Positions 1 through 8,645 are shown, numbered from the stretch's first letter. The stretch: 28,800 bases of DNA from Gaiellasilicea sp038324115 (GCA_038324115.1 JBBQHQ010000016.1:1-28800), one strand, 5' to 3'. Translations and numbers: made by a program. Notes: generated from the letters alone by a model not told the origin.

Positions 1-534
1 CCGCCCGCGGCCTTGCGCGAGCGCATACTCGAGCAGGCGCGGGCCGAGCTGCCGAGCGCCGGGCCGGCGAACGTCGTGCCGCTGCGGCGCAGAGTGGCCG
101 TCCCGGCTGTGGCGACGCTCGCGGCCGTGGCAGCCGTGGCCGCCCTCGCGCTCGGGCTCTGGAGCCGCTCGCTCTCGCAGGAGCTCGACCAGCTCCGCGG
201 TAGCGATGCGGCGCTCGCTGTCCTCTCGGACCCGCAGGCGCGCCTGCTCGCGCTGCGCGGCGCCAGCGGGACCCTCGTCGTCACCCCGGGCGGCAGCGCC
301 GCCCTCGTCGTCGAGAGCCTCGAGCCGCCCCCCGCAGGCAAGGTCTACGAGATCTGGGTGATGCAGAACGGCGGCGCCATCCGCGCCGGGATCTTCCGGG
401 GCGGGGACACACGCACGACGCTCGCGCTCGACCACACCGTCCCGGAGGGAGCGATCGTCGGGGTGACGATCGAGGACGCGGGCGGGGTCGACGCCCCGAC
501 GGGCTCTCCCGTCTTCCAGTCCCCGCCCGTGTAG
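1..534 (+). CDS. Anti-sigma factor, RskA-like C-terminal part (5' end outside window)
   Basis: The frame is open from base 1 and the start lies upstream, so the visible 177 residues are only the C-terminal part. The first residues (PPAALRERIL) match the linker of anti-sigma-K factors. A hydrophobic membrane segment follows at about residues 33-52 (VAVPAVATLAAVAAVAALAL), then an extracytoplasmic RskA-type domain with the YEIWVM core and the closing G-PTGSPVF. The family binds an ECF sigma factor with a cytoplasmic N-terminal zinc-binding domain and releases it after regulated proteolysis. That N-terminal domain and the expected sigma gene would lie just upstream, outside the window. Translation stops at TAG. 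Family assignment is good; which sigma factor it controls cannot be seen. Confidence 0.8.
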   Translation, partial: PPAALRERILEQARAELPSAGPANVVPLRRRVAVPAVATLAAVAAVAALALGLWSRSLSQELDQLRGSDAALAVLSDPQARLLALRGASGTLVVTPGGSAALVVESLEPPPAGKVYEIWVMQNGGAIRAGIFRGGDTRTTLALDHTVPEGAIVGVTIEDAGGVDAPTGSPVFQSPPV

Positions 535-579
535 CGCTTTCGACGCACCCGCGTGACAGAGGCGCGCCGATCGCCTCCG

Positions 580-585
580 TACACT
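580..585 (+). promoter_or_regulatory. Candidate -10 box (TACACT) for recQ, leaderless
   Basis: TACACT lies 7 nt before the ATG at 593, so transcription would start at or next to the start codon. There is no Shine-Dalgarno sequence between. No clear -35 element is visible. Confidence 0.4.
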
Positions 586-592
586 CGTTCGC

Positions 593-2581
593 ATGACCGA
601 GCTTCAGCCTGCCCTCGAGCGCCTCTTCGGCTTCCCCGCCTTCCGGCCCGGCCAGGAGCAGGTCGTGCAGGCCGCCGTCGAGGGACGCGACACGCTCGCC
701 CTGATGCCGACCGGCTCGGGCAAGTCGCTCACCTACCAGCTCGCGGCGATGCTTCGGCCGACGCCGACGCTCGTGCTCTCGCCGCTGATCGCCTTGATGA
801 AGGACCAGGTGGACAAGCTGCCGCCGGAGGTCGCGGCCCAGGCGACGCTGATCAACTCCTCCCTCGACCCCGACGAGGCGGCCCGGCGGCTGCGCGGGGT
901 CGCGGACGGCGCGTACAAGCTGCTCTACGCGGCCCCCGAGCGCCTACGCCAGCGTCCGTTCGTGGACGCGCTCGCCGAGATCGGCGTCGGGCTCGTCGTG
1001 ATCGACGAGGTCCACTGCGTCAGCATGTGGGGGCACGATTTCCGCCCCGACTACCTCTTCATCCGCCGCGCCCTCGAGCGGCTGGGGACGCCGGCGATCC
1101 TCGGGATGACCGCGACCGCCACGCCCGAGACCGAGCGGGGGATCGCCGAGGCGCTCGGGCGGACGCCGGAGGTTGTCCGCACCTCGGTCGTGCGGCCGAA
1201 CCTCCGCTACGACGTCGAGATCGTCGCCAACGAGGAGGAGCGGCTGCGCGCGCTCGTGGGGCGGCTGCAGGTGCTCCGCGGCGCGTCGGCGATCGTCTAC
1301 GCCCGCTCCCGGCTGAGCTGCGAGAAGCTCGCCCGCACGCTGCGGGCGCACGACCTGAGCGCGGCGCACTACCACGCAGGCCTCGAGCCGGCGGAGCGCT
1401 CGGCGACCCAGGAGGAGTTCAGCGACGGTCGCGTCCAGACCGTGGTCGCCACGACCGCGTTCGGGATGGGGATCGACAAGCCGGACATTCGGCTCGTCGC
1501 GCTCTACAACTACCCGGAGTCGCTCGAGAGCTACGTCCAGATGATCGGGCGCGCGGGCCGCGACGGGGAGCCGGCCGACACGCTCCTACTCGCGAGCCCC
1601 ACCGACGCCGGCACGCTCAAGCGTTTCGCCCGCTCCGATATCCCCAGCCGGGCCGACCTGCGCTCGGTCTACGCCCGCCTGCGCGGCCGCAGCGAGATCT
1701 CGCCCGCGGAGCTGGGCGACGACCCGGATCCCCGCGTGCTCGTCGGGATGCTGGAGCAGGTCGGGCTCGTCCGCCGCGGCTTCGACGCCGGCCGCTCGAT
1801 GCAGATCGAGCTGCCCGAGCCGCCCGCGGACGCCGGCGAGCGCATCGACGAGCTGCTGGCGCGCTACGAGCGGGAGGCGATCGGCCGGGCCGACCGGCTC
1901 GTCCGCTTCGCCGAGTCCTCGCGCTGCCGCCACCGACAGGTCGCCGAGCACTTCGGCGAGACCCATCCCGAGCGCTGCGGGATGTGCGACGTCTGCGCTC
2001 CCGTCGCCTCTGTTACAGCGGCGGCGCCGACCGCGGCCGCGCTCCCGGATGAGATCGGCGCCGCGATCCACCGCACCGTGCTCGACCTGCGCTGGCCGCT
2101 CGGCCGCACCGGGCTCACCGCGCTCCTGCGCGGCTCGATCTCCGCTCCCCGCTCCGCGCGCCGCTCACCGGCGTTCGGCATCCTCGCCGCCGCCACGCAG
2201 GCCGAGGTCAAGCGCTGGATCCAGCTGCTCGAGGTGGCCGGGGCGCTCGAGCCCTTCGAGAGCGAGGACGGCTTCAAGCTCCTACGTGCGCTCCCGGACG
2301 CCGACGTGCCGGAGATCCGCGCCACCGGCCGCGGCCCCTCAGGCGCCAGCGGGCCTGCGGACGAGGGGCTCTTCGAGCAGCTGCGGGCCTGGCGGCTCGA
2401 GCGCGCCCGCTCGGACGAGGTTCCGGCCTACGTCGTCCTCCACGACGCGACCCTGCGGGAGCTCGCGGCGGCGAAGCCGACCTCGGAGGCAGACCTGGCC
2501 GGGGTGAAGGGCTTCGGGCCGGCCAAGCTCGAGCGCTACGCGGACGACGTGCTGGCCGTGATCTCGGCCGCGGTCGGCTGA
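593..2581 (+). CDS. recQ: ATP-dependent DNA helicase RecQ
   Basis: A 662-residue superfamily 2 helicase that unwinds DNA 3' to 5' in recombination and repair. Visible motifs: FRPGQEQ (motif 0, residues 17-23), Walker A MPTGSGKS (K44), motif II DEVH (138-141), the aromatic loop WGHDFRPDY, TATAT (motif III), ATTAFGMGIDKPD (motif V) and IGRAGRDG (motif VI, about 318-325). A four-cysteine zinc site is formed by C445, C462, C465 and C468. The last 80 residues form an HRDC domain (LAGVKGFGPAKLERY). Two oddities: motif II is DEVH instead of the usual DEAH, and about 100 residues separate the helicase core from the zinc site, where they are normally close together. ATG start; the -10-like TACACT just upstream suggests a leaderless mRNA. 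Confidence 0.93.
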   Translation: MTELQPALERLFGFPAFRPGQEQVVQAAVEGRDTLALMPTGSGKSLTYQLAAMLRPTPTLVLSPLIALMKDQVDKLPPEVAAQATLINSSLDPDEAARRLRGVADGAYKLLYAAPERLRQRPFVDALAEIGVGLVVIDEVHCVSMWGHDFRPDYLFIRRALERLGTPAILGMTATATPETERGIAEALGRTPEVVRTSVVRPNLRYDVEIVANEEERLRALVGRLQVLRGASAIVYARSRLSCEKLARTLRAHDLSAAHYHAGLEPAERSATQEEFSDGRVQTVVATTAFGMGIDKPDIRLVALYNYPESLESYVQMIGRAGRDGEPADTLLLASPTDAGTLKRFARSDIPSRADLRSVYARLRGRSEISPAELGDDPDPRVLVGMLEQVGLVRRGFDAGRSMQIELPEPPADAGERIDELLARYEREAIGRADRLVRFAESSRCRHRQVAEHFGETHPERCGMCDVCAPVASVTAAAPTAAALPDEIGAAIHRTVLDLRWPLGRTGLTALLRGSISAPRSARRSPAFGILAAATQAEVKRWIQLLEVAGALEPFESEDGFKLLRALPDADVPEIRATGRGPSGASGPADEGLFEQLRAWRLERARSDEVPAYVVLHDATLRELAAAKPTSEADLAGVKGFGPAKLERYADDVLAVISAAVG

Positions 2582-2597
2582 TCCGCACCGACCGGGC

Positions 2598-2603
2598 TAG
2601 AAT
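2598..2603 (+). promoter_or_regulatory. Candidate -10 box (TAGAAT) for the penicillin-binding protein gene
   Basis: TAGAAT, one mismatch from the consensus TATAAT, lies 7 nt before the TTG start at 2611. No ribosome binding site lies in between, which fits a leaderless transcript and supports this start. Confidence 0.5.
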
Positions 2604-2610
2604 CGTCTCC

Positions 2611-5031
2611 TTGCGGTCGCTCGGAAACCAGGGCGCTCCCCCGCGCCGCCGCCGGATACGCAAGAGCAGGCTCCTCGCGCTTCTCTTCGTGCTCTGGCTC
2701 CTCGCCTCGATGTCCTTCGGCTTCGGGTTGATCACGGCCGCCTCGGGCGAGGTCGGCAAGCTCGATCCGCGCAAGCAGCTGGAGCAGGAAGTCAACGGAA
2801 CGATCTACGACTCCAGCGGCAGCCGCGTCCTCGCCGTCCTGCGCGGCTCCCAGGCCCGAACGCTCGTCGACCTCGACCAGGTCAGCCCGTGGATGCGGCA
2901 CGCGATCGTCTCGATCGAGGACCGGCGCTTCTGGGAGCACCGAGGCGTTGACCTGCGCGGGATCGCACGCGCCCTCTGGCAGGACGTCAGCCAGCGCGGC
3001 GTCGTCGAGGGCGGCTCGACGATCACGCAGCAGTTCGTCAAGAACGCCCTCGACCGGAACCAGAAGACGATCGCGCGCAAGGTCAGGGAGGCCGCACTCG
3101 CCTGGCAGCTGGAGCAGCGCTGGTCGAAGCCCCGGATCCTCGAGGCGTATCTGAACACGATCTACTTCGGCAACGGCGCCTACGGGGTCCAGCAAGCGTC
3201 GATCGTCTACTTCCACCACGGCGCCGCCGATCTGACCCTGGACGAGGCGGCGCTGCTGGCCGGGATCCCCGCCAACCCGAGCGCTTACGACCCGGTCGCC
3301 AACCCGGAGGCCGCGATGGCGCGCCGCTCGGTCGTGCTTCAGGCGATGTTCGCGGAGCAGAAGATCACCCGAGAGCAGCTCGTCGCCGCCGACGCGGAGC
3401 CGCTGCCGGCGCCGGAGGACGTACGCCTGCCGGCGACGCAGGGCGGCGTCGCGCAGTACTTCGCCAACTACGTCAAGCAGCAGCTGATCGACGAGTACGG
3501 CGCCGCGCGGGTCTACGGCGGTGGGCTGAAGGTGCGGACGACGATCGACCTCCGGCTTCAGGACGCGGCGCAGAAGGCGATCGCGAAGCACCTGACCGAC
3601 CCGGAGGGCCCGACAGCGGCGCTCGTCGCCATCGACCCGCGGGACGGCGCGGTGCGGGCGATGGTCGGCGGCGCCAACTACCGCAAGAGCCAGTTCAACC
3701 TCGCCGCCCAGAGTGAGCGGCAGCCGGGCTCGGCGTTCAAGCCGTTCGTGCTCGCGACCGCGCTGCACGAGGGGATCTCGCCTGCGACCCGCTTCGAGTC
3801 GAAGCCGATCTCGATCAACCTGGGCGACCGCTACTGGGCACCCGCCAACTACAACGACGTCTACCTCGGGTCCGTCGACCTCGAGACCGCGACCGAAGAG
3901 TCCGACAACGCCGTCTACGCGCAGCTGACCCAGGTTGTGGGCGCGCGCAACGTGGCACGGACGGCAAAGCGGCTGGGGATCCAGAGCCCGCTGAAGGGCT
4001 TCTACTCGATCGGGCTCGGGACCGAGTCGGTCAATCCGCTGGAGCTGGCGCGGGCCTTCGGGGCCTTTGCGAACGGCGGCGAGCGGATCGACGGGGCGAT
4101 GCTCGGCAACCGTCCCCGCGTGATCGAGACGATCACGGAGGGCGGGCACCGGAGGCTGAACGCACCCGTCGGCAAGCGCGTGCTCAGCGAGCACGAGGCC
4201 GAGACGGTGAACCAGATCCTCCAGAAGGTCGTCTCCAGCGGCACCGGCGTGCGGGCGGCCCTGCCGGGGCGCGCGGTCGCCGGCAAGACCGGCACGACGG
4301 AGAACTACGGCGACGCCTGGTTCGTCGGCTACACCCCGCAGCTCGTGATCGCCGTCTGGGTCGGCTACCCGACCACGCTGCAGCCGATGCTGACCGAGTA
4401 CCACGGCGACGCGGTCTCCGGCGGCACGATCCCGGCCGAGATTTGGAAGAGCTTCGCCGCTCGGGCGCTCGAGGACGCGCCGGCGGAGTCGTTCCCCACG
4501 CCGGCCTGGGTGCCGGTGACGGCGAAGCTCGTCGTCCATCGGGCCGGCGGGCTGATGCTCGACAACGGGATCTGCTCGACGCGGACCGAGATCGTCTACT
4601 ACGACGGCCGGGGCCCGACGAGGACGGCCAACTGCCGGGAGAACGAGGTCCAGGTGCCGGACGTCATCGGCGAGTCACTCGCGGACGCGGACGCCCGACT
4701 CACGTCGCAGCCGCTGACCACCGAGGTCGTCTACAAGCCCGCTGCGACGCTGCAGCAGGCGGGGATCGTGGTCGACCAGCGGCCTCGGAGCGGTTACGCC
4801 TCCTCGTTCGACAAGGTGATCATCGTGGTCACGAAGCCGCTGCACGGGGTGATCCCGAACGTGGTCGGGAAGAGCGTCGAGGTGGCGAAGACGCGCCTGG
4901 AGCGGCTGAAGCTCCAGCCCTCGATCACCTGGGTGGACGGCAAACCGGCCGCGGTCCTCGAGCAGAAGCCGAAAGCAGGCCTCGCGGCCGCTCCGGGCGT
5001 CGAGGTCCAGCTCGTCGTCGCCCGCGGCTAG
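2611..5031 (+). CDS. Bifunctional penicillin-binding protein 1A (glycosyltransferase/transpeptidase) with two PASTA domains
   Basis: An 806-residue class A PBP that polymerises and cross-links peptidoglycan outside the membrane. After a basic cytoplasmic tail comes one membrane anchor (about residues 22-46), then a GT51 glycosyltransferase domain (catalytic EDRRFWEH, E103; GGSTITQQ), then a transpeptidase domain with SAFK (nucleophile S374), SDN (S431) and KTGTT (K559). The C-terminus carries two PASTA repeats (about 680-745 and 747-806), which in other proteins bind muropeptides or beta-lactams. Translation starts with TTG, chosen because it directly precedes the conserved basic tail and lies 7 nt after a TAGAAT box. 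Its TAG stop overlaps the stop of the convergent glycosylase gene on one CTAG. Confidence 0.93.
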   Translation: MRSLGNQGAPPRRRRIRKSRLLALLFVLWLLASMSFGFGLITAASGEVGKLDPRKQLEQEVNGTIYDSSGSRVLAVLRGSQARTLVDLDQVSPWMRHAIVSIEDRRFWEHRGVDLRGIARALWQDVSQRGVVEGGSTITQQFVKNALDRNQKTIARKVREAALAWQLEQRWSKPRILEAYLNTIYFGNGAYGVQQASIVYFHHGAADLTLDEAALLAGIPANPSAYDPVANPEAAMARRSVVLQAMFAEQKITREQLVAADAEPLPAPEDVRLPATQGGVAQYFANYVKQQLIDEYGAARVYGGGLKVRTTIDLRLQDAAQKAIAKHLTDPEGPTAALVAIDPRDGAVRAMVGGANYRKSQFNLAAQSERQPGSAFKPFVLATALHEGISPATRFESKPISINLGDRYWAPANYNDVYLGSVDLETATEESDNAVYAQLTQVVGARNVARTAKRLGIQSPLKGFYSIGLGTESVNPLELARAFGAFANGGERIDGAMLGNRPRVIETITEGGHRRLNAPVGKRVLSEHEAETVNQILQKVVSSGTGVRAALPGRAVAGKTGTTENYGDAWFVGYTPQLVIAVWVGYPTTLQPMLTEYHGDAVSGGTIPAEIWKSFAARALEDAPAESFPTPAWVPVTAKLVVHRAGGLMLDNGICSTRTEIVYYDGRGPTRTANCRENEVQVPDVIGESLADADARLTSQPLTTEVVYKPAATLQQAGIVVDQRPRSGYASSFDKVIIVVTKPLHGVIPNVVGKSVEVAKTRLERLKLQPSITWVDGKPAAVLEQKPKAGLAAAPGVEVQLVVARG

Positions 5032-5597
5032 GAGGCGCCCCGCAGCGGCCGGCTCAGCCAGCGGCTGCCCGCGACGCCGTAGCGCCAGGGCAGCTCCGCA
5101 GCAACGCTGATCCCGATCCTCGGCCCGGTCGCGATCTCGACCGGGCCCTCTGCGGGGAGGAGCTCGAACGGCGGCGCGTCGAGCGGCAGCCCATCGTGCT
5201 CGCGGGTGACGGCAAGCGCCTGGCAGAGCCTCCCGGGACCGGCGGTGAGAAGACGCGCCTCGTCGAGGCCGCGACGCGCGCGCATCGCCTCCAGCCCGTG
5301 GGTGGGCTCGAGCGCCCGGACGAGCACGGCCTCGGCCTCGCCTGCGCCGGCGCAGACAAGGTTGAGGCACCAGTGGATCCCGTAGGAGCGGTAGACGTAC
5401 GCATGGCCGGGCGGGCCGAACATCGCGGCATTGCGCGGCGTCGGCCCCCGGAATCCGTGGCTCGCCGGATCGGTGCCGTCGTAGGCCTCGACCTCGACGA
5501 TCCGGCCGCCCACCCCGGCCACGAGCAGGGTGACGCCGAGGAGCTCGGGCGCGACCTCGTGGACGCTGCGCGCGAAGAAGCCGCGGGAGAGGCTCAC
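5028..5597 (-). CDS. 3-methyladenine DNA glycosylase (AAG/MPG type)
   Basis: A 189-residue base-excision repair enzyme of the Aag/MPG fold, which removes alkylated and deaminated purines. The signature IVEVEAYDG is present, with E37 at the position of the catalytic glutamate, followed by DPASHGFRG-TPRNAAMFG and HAYVYRSYGIHWCLN, the DNA-binding part of the family. Length is normal for bacterial members. It starts with GTG only 2 nt after the stop of the RemA-like gene, so the two are probably cotranscribed. It ends convergently with the PBP gene, the two TAG stops sharing CTAG at 5028-5031. Confidence 0.9.
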   Translation of the reverse strand: MSLSRGFFARSVHEVAPELLGVTLLVAGVGGRIVEVEAYDGTDPASHGFRGPTPRNAAMFGPPGHAYVYRSYGIHWCLNLVCAGAGEAEAVLVRALEPTHGLEAMRARRGLDEARLLTAGPGRLCQALAVTREHDGLPLDAPPFELLPAEGPVEIATGPRIGISVAAELPWRYGVAGSRWLSRPLRGAS

Positions 5598-5599
5598 GC

Positions 5600-5941
5600 C
5601 TAGAACAGCTTGGGCGGCACGGGCGGCCGCGGAGCGGACGACTCGAGCAGCTTCCGGGCCCGCCGGCCGAGGTCGGCGAGATCGACGCGGCCGCTGGCGG
5701 CATCCTCGGCAAGCCGTTCGGCGAGCGAGAGCGCCTCGTCGAGGAGCGGGATCCCCGCCTCGGCCTCCTGGCCCATGTCCTGGAGGATCGTCCGCTCGGT
5801 GCGCGACGCGACGAGAGGATCGGGCACACCCTCGACCCAGACGAGCGTCCGCTGGCCGCCGCCGCGTTCGGAGCCGGTGATCGGCTGCAGCGCGTAGATG
5901 CGGTCGGCCCGGGCGTACTTGCCGAAACCGAGGAAGACCAT
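5600..5941 (-). CDS. Small RemA/DUF370-like protein
   Basis: A 113-residue protein. The N-terminal half (MVFLGFGKYARADRIYAL, then RTLVWVEGVPDPLVASRTE) resembles the RemA/DUF370 fold, where a GFG motif, an ARI motif and a basic R-T patch form a DNA-binding ring in Bacillus. The C-terminal part (LLDEALSLAERLAED) looks helical and is an extension beyond the roughly 90-residue RemA. I chose the ATG at 5941, which follows a GGAGAG ribosome site with 7 nt spacing; an upstream in-frame ATG at 5965 would add eight residues. The gene lies 2 nt upstream of the DNA glycosylase, which may hint at a DNA-related role. The RemA assignment comes from motif resemblance only. Confidence 0.5.
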   Translation of the reverse strand: MVFLGFGKYARADRIYALQPITGSERGGGQRTLVWVEGVPDPLVASRTERTILQDMGQEAEAGIPLLDEALSLAERLAEDAASGRVDLADLGRRARKLLESSAPRPPVPPKLF

Positions 5942-5974
5942 GCGGACACTCTCCACAGGCACCATTGTGGCATG

Positions 5975-6040
5975 ACCGTCCGATGCTTTAAGCATCGGAC
6001 CTGTCAGTCCTGGCCACCGTCCGATGCTCTCAGCATCGGA
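5975..6040. repeat. Pair of palindromic repeats (REP-like), core CCGATGCT/AGCATCGG
   Basis: Two near-identical hairpins lie 41 bp apart in the gap between the DegT stop and the RemA-like start. The first has perfect 10-bp arms GTCCGATGCT/AGCATCGGAC with a TTA loop (5978-6000). The second has 9-bp arms TCCGATGCT/AGCATCGGA with a CTC loop (6020-6040). Both are preceded by ACCG. No T-tract follows on either strand, so they do not look like simple terminators. Duplicate imperfect palindromes of this size are typical of REP/BIME elements. Confidence 0.75.
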
Positions 6041-6049
6041 GCGAGAAGC

Positions 6050-7171
6050 CTAGAGCTCTGCGCGCAGGGCGTCGGCGACCCGGGCCTGGTCCTCCGGGTC
6101 GATCTGCGCGTAGAACGGGAGCGCCAGGGTGCGCTGCGAGAGGTCCTCGGAGACCGGGCAGAGCCCCTCGGAGAAGCCGTACGTCTCCCGCATGTAGCTC
6201 TGGAGGTGGATCGAGGGCAGGTAGCGGCTCGTGGCGATCCCCTGGGACTCGAGCCCGGCGATCACGCGCTCGCGGTCGGTGCCGCGGGCGAGCGTGACCA
6301 CGTAGACGAACCAGGAGCGGACATGGTCCTCGTCGTCCGCGAGCGGCGTCTCCAGCCCATCCACGCCGCCGAGCAGCTCGTTGTAGCGGAACGCTGCCGC
6401 CTGCCTGAGCGAGAGGATCGTCTCGATCTTCTCCAGCTGGCCGATCCCGAGCGCCGCCCGGATGTCGTCGATCCGATAATTGAAGCCGAGCCGGGCGTGA
6501 TCGAGCCAGCCGCCGCCGTCGGCACGCCCCTGATTGCGCAGGCTCTTCAGGAGCGCCCATTCCTCCTCGGAGTGGGTCGTGACCATGCCGCCCTCGCCCG
6601 TCGTCATCTGCTTGTTCGGGTAGAACGCGAAGACGGCGGACGGGCCCTGGGAGCCAAGCGGCGCGCCCTTGTAGCGGGCGCCGAGCGCTTCGCAGGCGTC
6701 CTGGATCAAGATGAGGCCGTGCCGGTCGCAGAGCTCCCGGAGCGGATCGAGCTCGCAGGGATAGCCGAAGATGTCCACCGCGATCACGGCCTTCGTCCGC
6801 GGGGTGATCGCGGCCTCCACGGCCTCGGGGGTCAGGTTCATCGTCCGCTCGTCCACGTCGGCGAAGACCGGGGTCGCGCCCTCGTAGATCGCGCAGTTCG
6901 CGGAGGCGACGAACGAGTACGGCGAGGTGATCGCCTCGTCGCCCGGCCCCAGCCCGGCGATCCGGCAGAGCAGGTGCAGCCCCGAGGTCCCGGACGAGAC
7001 CGCGGCCGCGTAGGGGGCGCCGACGGTCTCGGCGAAGAGCTCCTCGAACCGGTCGATCGTCGGCCCCAGCGAGAGCCGGCCCGAGCGGAGCACCTCGAGG
7101 ACGAGCTCCTCGTCCCGCTCGTCCAGGTAGGGCGAGGAGAGCGGGATCGAGGCGGCGCCGACTTCGCTCAT
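6050..7171 (-). CDS. DegT/DnrJ/EryC1/StrS family PLP aminotransferase
   Basis: A 373-residue fold-type I PLP enzyme of the sugar aminotransferase family. Visible are SSGTSGLHLL (phosphate-binding loop), the PLP-ring aspartate in IQDACEALGA (D158), and FAFYPNKQMTTGEGG with the Schiff-base lysine K187. RNQGR and NYRIDDIRAALG follow, as in homologues that act on nucleotide sugars for cell-surface glycans. Length is standard. ATG start at 7171; the start overlaps the ilvE stop by ATGA, making it the third gene of a YbaK-ilvE-degT unit. No sugar-nucleotide genes lie nearby, so the substrate cannot be inferred. Confidence 0.9.
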   Translation of the reverse strand: MSEVGAASIPLSSPYLDERDEELVLEVLRSGRLSLGPTIDRFEELFAETVGAPYAAAVSSGTSGLHLLCRIAGLGPGDEAITSPYSFVASANCAIYEGATPVFADVDERTMNLTPEAVEAAITPRTKAVIAVDIFGYPCELDPLRELCDRHGLILIQDACEALGARYKGAPLGSQGPSAVFAFYPNKQMTTGEGGMVTTHSEEEWALLKSLRNQGRADGGGWLDHARLGFNYRIDDIRAALGIGQLEKIETILSLRQAAAFRYNELLGGVDGLETPLADDEDHVRSWFVYVVTLARGTDRERVIAGLESQGIATSRYLPSIHLQSYMRETYGFSEGLCPVSEDLSQRTLALPFYAQIDPEDQARVADALRAEL

Positions 7172-8106
7172 GCCCTGGCTGCCGCCCGGGCCGAGACGTC
7201 CACGTGGTCGCGGTAGTGGCCGAAGCGGTCGTCCTGACCGCGCACCGTGTCGAGATAGAGCTTCTGCAGCTCGAGCGTGACCGGGCCGACGCCGATCTCC
7301 TGGTCGTCGATCTCGCGCAGCGGCGTCACCTCGGCGGCAGTGCCGGTCATGAAGACCTCGTCGGCGAGGTAGAGGTCGGAGCGGATCAGGTGCCCCTCCT
7401 CGACCACGTAGCCGAGCTCGCGGGCCATGTCCATGATCGTCTCGCGCGTGATCCCCGGAAGAATCGAGGTCGAGAGCGGCGGCGTCGTGATCTTCCCGTT
7501 CCGGACGACGAAGATGTTCTCCCCCGAGCCGTCCGCGACGTAGCCGTCGTCGGTGAGCAGGATCGCCTCGTCGTAGCCGGCGCGCTGCGCCTCCGCTACC
7601 GCGAGCATCGAGTTGAGGTAGACCCCCGTCGCCTTGGCGACGTGAGGGATCGTGTTGGCGCCGATCCGCTTCCAGGTGGAGATCTTCGCCCGGATCCCCT
7701 TCGTCGCGTTGTCGTCGCCGAGGTAGTTCCCCCACGGCCAGCTCATGATCACGACCTCCACCGGGTTCCCCCGCGTCGAGACGCCGAGCTGCCCGAAGCC
7801 GTAGAACGCGAAGGGCCGGATGTAGCACTCCGGGAGCCCGTTGACGCTGACGAGCTCGTGGGTGGCCTCGCGCAGGTCGTCCACCGAGAACGTGAGATCC
7901 ATGTAGAGCAGGCGCGCAGAGTCGTGCAACCGCTGCAGGTGCTCGCGCAGCCGAAAGACGGCAGGGCCGCTCGGGGTCTCGTAGCAGCGGACGCCCTCGA
8001 AAACACCGGTGCCGTAGTGGAGGCCGTGGACGCCGACGTGGATCTTCGCGTCCGCCCAGTCGACCATCTCGCCGTTCATCCAGATCTTCTCGGTCTCTTG
8101 CATCAT
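7168..8106 (-). CDS. ilvE: Branched-chain amino acid aminotransferase
   Basis: A 312-residue fold-type IV PLP aminotransferase performing the last transamination step for leucine, isoleucine and valine. Typical motifs are HYGTGVFEGVRCY near the N-terminus, the PLP lysine in AKATGVYLNSMLA (K158), then EAILLTDDGYVADGSGENIF and ILPGITRETIMDMA. Two consecutive ATG codons (8106 and 8103) are possible starts; the first is given and an AGGAGAG ribosome site lies about 8 nt upstream. It overlaps both neighbours by ATGA, so YbaK, IlvE and DegT are likely translated in a coupled way. Confidence 0.94.
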   Translation of the reverse strand: MMQETEKIWMNGEMVDWADAKIHVGVHGLHYGTGVFEGVRCYETPSGPAVFRLREHLQRLHDSARLLYMDLTFSVDDLREATHELVSVNGLPECYIRPFAFYGFGQLGVSTRGNPVEVVIMSWPWGNYLGDDNATKGIRAKISTWKRIGANTIPHVAKATGVYLNSMLAVAEAQRAGYDEAILLTDDGYVADGSGENIFVVRNGKITTPPLSTSILPGITRETIMDMARELGYVVEEGHLIRSDLYLADEVFMTGTAAEVTPLREIDDQEIGVGPVTLELQKLYLDTVRGQDDRFGHYRDHVDVSARAAARA

Positions 8107-8639
8107 CCTGTCGGCTCTCCTTGCCTCGCGTCTCCGGGCCCTTCATCGTACGTGCGCTCCTGAACAGCGTCCATCGGTTCCCCCCGCGTCAGCCGCAGGA
8201 GCTCGGGCGGACGGACCGCGGCGAGATGGTGCGGCGATCCCGCGCCGACCCAGACCAGGTCGTGGGCGAGCAGCGTCCGGTCGACGAACACGTGTGCCAC
8301 GGTGCGGGGAAGCGGAAACGGAGCGAGGGAGCCGGCCGGGAAGCCGGTCAGCCCCTCGACCTCCTCCTCCCGGGCGGGCCGGGCGGTCTCGGAGCCCGCG
8401 GCGCGCGCGACCTTGGCCTCGTCCGGCCTCCGGCCGCCGGGGACGAGCACGACGACAGGCCGCCCGCCGCAGAGGAAGACGCTGGCCGAGCCGATCTGCT
8501 CGAGCGTGCAGCCCGCCGCCTCGGCGAGGGCGCGGTCGGTCCGTGCGGACGCTTCCAGCTCCTCCAACCGCGCCTCGGCGCCCGCCCGCCGGAGGAAGGC
8601 GGCGACGCGCTCGACGGGCTCTGGCCACGACGTCGTCAT
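8103..8639 (-). CDS. YbaK/EbsC-family aminoacyl-tRNA deacylase
   Basis: A 178-residue protein of the YbaK/ProX editing fold, which hydrolyses mischarged tRNA in trans. It shows the conserved lysine of DEAKVARA (K76), the glycine-rich GFPAGSLAPFPLP loop, and the C-terminal VGAGSPHHLAAVRPPELLRL helix. Family members without a synthetase domain edit Cys-tRNAPro or Ala-tRNAPro; which one cannot be told from sequence. ATG start with TAGCCT 6 nt upstream, suggesting a leaderless mRNA. The gene is divergent from the small Cys-motif gene at 8718 and overlaps ilvE by ATGA. Confidence 0.85.
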   Translation of the reverse strand: MTTSWPEPVERVAAFLRRAGAEARLEELEASARTDRALAEAAGCTLEQIGSASVFLCGGRPVVVLVPGGRRPDEAKVARAAGSETARPAREEEVEGLTGFPAGSLAPFPLPRTVAHVFVDRTLLAHDLVWVGAGSPHHLAAVRPPELLRLTRGEPMDAVQERTYDEGPGDARQGEPTG

Positions 8640-8645
8640 CCTCCG

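Noticed and set aside
2536..4539. Long open frame antisense to the penicillin-binding protein gene
   Set aside because: It is a composition effect of high GC content. It has no recognisable motif, is extremely rich in Arg, Asp and Leu, and lies opposite a clear gene. The same holds for the other long frames opposite typA, serA, gatA and ilvE.
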